Below are positions 32,890 through 34,506 of a stretch of DNA of 34,506 nt, piece after piece. Origin of the DNA: Verrucomicrobiales bacterium (GTDB taxonomy: Bacteria > Verrucomicrobiota > Verrucomicrobiia > Limisphaerales > UBA11320); NCBI GenBank assembly GCA_016793885.1, contig JAEUHE010000011.1, positions 1 to 34,506 of the forward strand. Reading direction: 5' to 3'. The translations under genes were made by a program, and so were the position numbers. Numbering within the stretch: the first letter of the stretch is position 1; each line of letters starts with the position of its first letter. Below the pieces are notes generated by a model. It had not been told where the DNA came from, ran no database searches, and saw nothing but the letters and a program-made list of their open reading frames with translations.

Positions 32890-34149
32890 ATGGGCGAACC
32901 GAAGCACATTCTGATTGTGGGCGGCGGGGTGATCGGATTATGCACCGCCTATTATGCGGCTCTGCGGGGACATCGAGTTACGGTCTTGGAGCGGGGGAAT
33001 CCGGAACACGATTCCTGTTCCTTGGGCAATGCCGGGATGGTGGTTCCGAGTCATTTCGTTCCCCTCGCGGCGCCAGGCGCAGTCGCGTTGGGGTTGAAGT
33101 GGATGTGGAATCCGGCCAGCCCTTTCTACATCAAACCCCGGTTGGATGCGGAGCTGCTTTCTTGGGGCTGGAAGTTTTTTCGCGCGGCGAATGCGGCGCA
33201 TGTGGCGCGCTCGGCCCCGCTGCTGCGTGACCTCAGCCTGGCGAGTCGGGCTGCTTTCTCACAGTTGGCGCGAACACACGACAATGTGTTCGGGTTCGTA
33301 GAGCGGGGGTTGCTGATGTTCTGCAAGACTCCCCATGGACTGGAGGAGGAGGCAAAGGCAGCCGAGGCCGCGCGTGAGCTGGGCATTCCGGCGGAGGTGC
33401 TCAGTGCTGGTGGGGTGTCTAGACTGGATCCGGGCGTTCGCTATGATGTTGCGGGCGCGGTGTATTTTCCCAAGGATTGCCATCTGAATCCGGCGCGTTT
33501 CGTGAGCATGCTTTCAAAGGAGTTGGTGGCCTTGGGCGGTGAGATTCGATTCTCGACCGCGCTCTCCGGCTGGAAGACTAATGGGCAGAGCATCGTGGCG
33601 ATTCACACCGGGGCCGGGGAGATTGTGGCCGATGAGTTTGTGGTGGCGGGAGGCTCGTGGTCTCCCGGCGTCGCCCGGGAGTTGGGTGTTCGGATTCCCA
33701 TGCAAGCTGGCAAGGGCTACAGCCTGACCTTGACGAACCCTCGTCAGCTTCCTGCGATCTGTTCGATCTTCACCGAGGCTCGCATTGCCATTACCCCGAT
33801 GAACGGGAGTTTGCGTTTTGGTGGCACGATGGAGATTGCGGGGATGGATGAGACGGTGAACCCGGTCCGGGTTCAGGGAATTATTGATGCCGTTCCGCGC
33901 TACTTTCCTGACTTTCAGCCGGGCGACTTTAAGGACATCCCGGTTTGGCGTGGGCTAAGGCCCTGTTCCCCCGACGGTTTGCCGTACATCGGGCGTTGGC
34001 CTGGATACCGTAATCTGAGTGTGGCAACCGGCCACGCGATGATGGGGTTGAGCCTGGGACCCATTACCGGCCAGATCATGGCGGAGGTGCTTTCGGGGGA
34101 GAAGCCTTCGATCCCGCTCGATCTGCTTCGGCCGGATCGTTTTGCCTGA
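32890..34149 (+). CDS. FAD-dependent D-amino-acid dehydrogenase (DadA-like), likely D-hydroxyproline dehydrogenase
   Basis: This 419-residue flavoprotein has an N-terminal dinucleotide-binding motif, HILIVGGGVIGLCTAYYAAL. It continues with VLERGNPEHDSCSLGNAGMV, typical of DadA, and a C-terminal FAD contact region (WRGLRPCSPDGLPYIGR ... NLSVATGHAMMGLSLGP). It should oxidise cis-4-hydroxy-D-proline to delta1-pyrroline-4-hydroxy-2-carboxylate, the substrate of the deaminase two genes upstream. Only one subunit is encoded, like the homomeric enzymes rather than the three-subunit LhpBEF type. The physiological acceptor is probably the quinone pool. A general D-amino-acid substrate range is possible. 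The alpha-ketoglutarate semialdehyde dehydrogenase needed to finish the pathway is not in the window. Confidence 0.9.
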   Translation: MGEPKHILIVGGGVIGLCTAYYAALRGHRVTVLERGNPEHDSCSLGNAGMVVPSHFVPLAAPGAVALGLKWMWNPASPFYIKPRLDAELLSWGWKFFRAANAAHVARSAPLLRDLSLASRAAFSQLARTHDNVFGFVERGLLMFCKTPHGLEEEAKAAEAARELGIPAEVLSAGGVSRLDPGVRYDVAGAVYFPKDCHLNPARFVSMLSKELVALGGEIRFSTALSGWKTNGQSIVAIHTGAGEIVADEFVVAGGSWSPGVARELGVRIPMQAGKGYSLTLTNPRQLPAICSIFTEARIAITPMNGSLRFGGTMEIAGMDETVNPVRVQGIIDAVPRYFPDFQPGDFKDIPVWRGLRPCSPDGLPYIGRWPGYRNLSVATGHAMMGLSLGPITGQIMAEVLSGEKPSIPLDLLRPDRFA

Positions 34150-34183
34150 CGGGACTGCACCGAAGATTTTGCAAACTGGAGGC

Positions 34184-34211
34184 TTGCGCATCTCTGGAGG
34201 CCCAGTATAAA
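34184..34211 (+). promoter_or_regulatory. Putative tRNA-Leu promoter
   Basis: TATAAA (34206-34211, 5 of 6 match) with TTGCGC 16 nt upstream (34184-34189, weak). Transcription would start about 10 nt before the mature tRNA 5' end at 34229. Confidence 0.5.
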
Positions 34212-34228
34212 GACCGGGTCATGCGGAT

Positions 34229-34313
34229 GCCCGCGTGGCGGAATTGGCAGACGCGCTAGATTCAGGTTCTAGTGAGTAACATCGTACAGGTTCAAGTCCT
34301 GTCGCGGGCACCA
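34229..34313 (+). tRNA. tRNA-Leu (anticodon CAG)
   Basis: This is a class II tRNA of 85 nt including an encoded CCA (34311-34313). The acceptor stem GCCCGCG / CGCGGGC (34229-34235 with 34303-34309) is perfect. The anticodon loop is TTCAGGT within stem CTAGA/TCTAG, giving CAG at 34263-34265, which reads CUG. The T-loop GGTTCAAGTCC and a long variable arm are present. Confidence 0.96.
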
Positions 34314-34412
34314 GCCTTCGCACGAACGCAGTGAGTGAGAAGGCTGCCACGTCGTAGTCGGACGAAGACGGGCTTCGTCGAACGCCCATTGGATGCTACG
34401 GCTTGGCAAGCC
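34313..34412 (+). repeat. Dyad-rich spacer between tRNA-Leu and a GIY-YIG gene
   Basis: Three short inverted repeats lie in a row: AGCCTTC/GAAGGCT (34313-34319 and 34339-34345), GACGAAG-ACGGG-CTTCGTC (34361-34379) and GGCTT-GGC-AAGCC (34400-34412). None has a T-run. The density of dyads suggests a structured RNA or a mobile-element end rather than a simple terminator. Confidence 0.5.
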
Positions 34413-34464
34413 AGCGAAAGAACGGGGAGCTTAATCCGTCGGGAATCGAGGAGACTCAAACACC

Positions 34465-34506
34465 GTGTCCGGGTTTTATTACGTCTACATTCTAGAAACC
34501 GTGGAG
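34465..34506 (+). CDS. GIY-YIG nuclease family protein, N-terminal fragment (runs off window)
   Basis: The last 42 bases encode MSGFYYVYILETVE from a GTG start. YYVYIL is the GIY-YIG-type first strand of small UPF0213-like nucleases, which typically begin within ten residues of the start. Only 14 residues are visible, so the catalytic Arg, Glu and other motifs cannot be checked. Position directly after a tRNA gene suggests a mobile or tRNA-associated element. The start could be refined with downstream sequence. Confidence 0.65.
   Translation, partial: MSGFYYVYILETVE

Overview
The window most resembles a free-living member of the Verrucomicrobiota (PVC group). The basis is a combination of family traits, not a marker gene. 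It holds a PEP-CTERM protein, a pseudopilin with the H-X9-DG ending, a secreted CotH protein with lamin-tail domains, a Tat-exported Gfo/Idh oxidoreductase, a giant secreted repeat protein ending in an FFRL-type tail, high GC, and few clear Shine-Dalgarno sites.

Layout. (1) 1-5427, plus strand: a fatty-acid/acyl-CoA oxidation electron-transfer operon. It encodes the C-terminal part of EtfB, EtfA, a membrane cytochrome b/4Fe-4S protein, a CCG-domain protein and an acyl-CoA dehydrogenase. The two Fe-S proteins together look like one ETF:menaquinone oxidoreductase (EMO/DUF224 type) divided into two genes. (2) 5461-11267: accessory genes, namely a Tat-exported Gfo/Idh oxidoreductase, a 1-Cys peroxiredoxin, a 62-residue protein, an ankyrin-repeat protein and a Tat-exported protein of unknown function. 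(3) 11264-21432, mostly minus strand: a small nonribosomal peptide locus. A tight P450 / A-T-TE / TauD-dioxygenase operon (6-nt gap, then a 4-nt overlap) is followed by a short inverted-repeat element and a divergent CMP/dCMP-type deaminase. A second NRPS (C-A-T-TE) follows, with a coupled 64-residue ORF in front of it. The first enzyme's TE domain has lost its catalytic Asp and His, while the second enzyme's TE triad is intact. The simplest reading is loading and oxidation of one amino acid on the first carrier protein, condensation with a second residue (valine code), and release by the second TE. (4) 21522-30247: envelope and secreted proteins. These are a PEP-CTERM protein with its own promoter and terminator, a 1062-residue CotH/lamin-tail protein, an atypical pseudopilin and a 1119-residue protein of five ~200-residue repeats, closed by a strong terminator. 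(5) 30443-34149: an LMW-phosphatase-like protein followed by a hydroxyproline catabolic set (DHDPS-family deaminase, 4-hydroxyproline 2-epimerase, FAD-dependent D-amino-acid dehydrogenase). (6) 34229-34506: tRNA-Leu(CAG), a dyad-rich spacer, and the start of a GIY-YIG nuclease running off the end.

Electrons from acyl-CoA oxidation would go from the dehydrogenase to EtfAB, then to the split EMO and menaquinone. The hydroxyproline genes would convert trans-4-hydroxy-L-proline to alpha-ketoglutarate semialdehyde, but the semialdehyde dehydrogenase is not in the window. The NRPS locus is the best candidate for an undescribed system. Its product cannot be deduced from sequence alone. No stretch over 300 bases lacks a gene or annotated element; the longest gaps (25553-25850 and 30148-30442) are described below.
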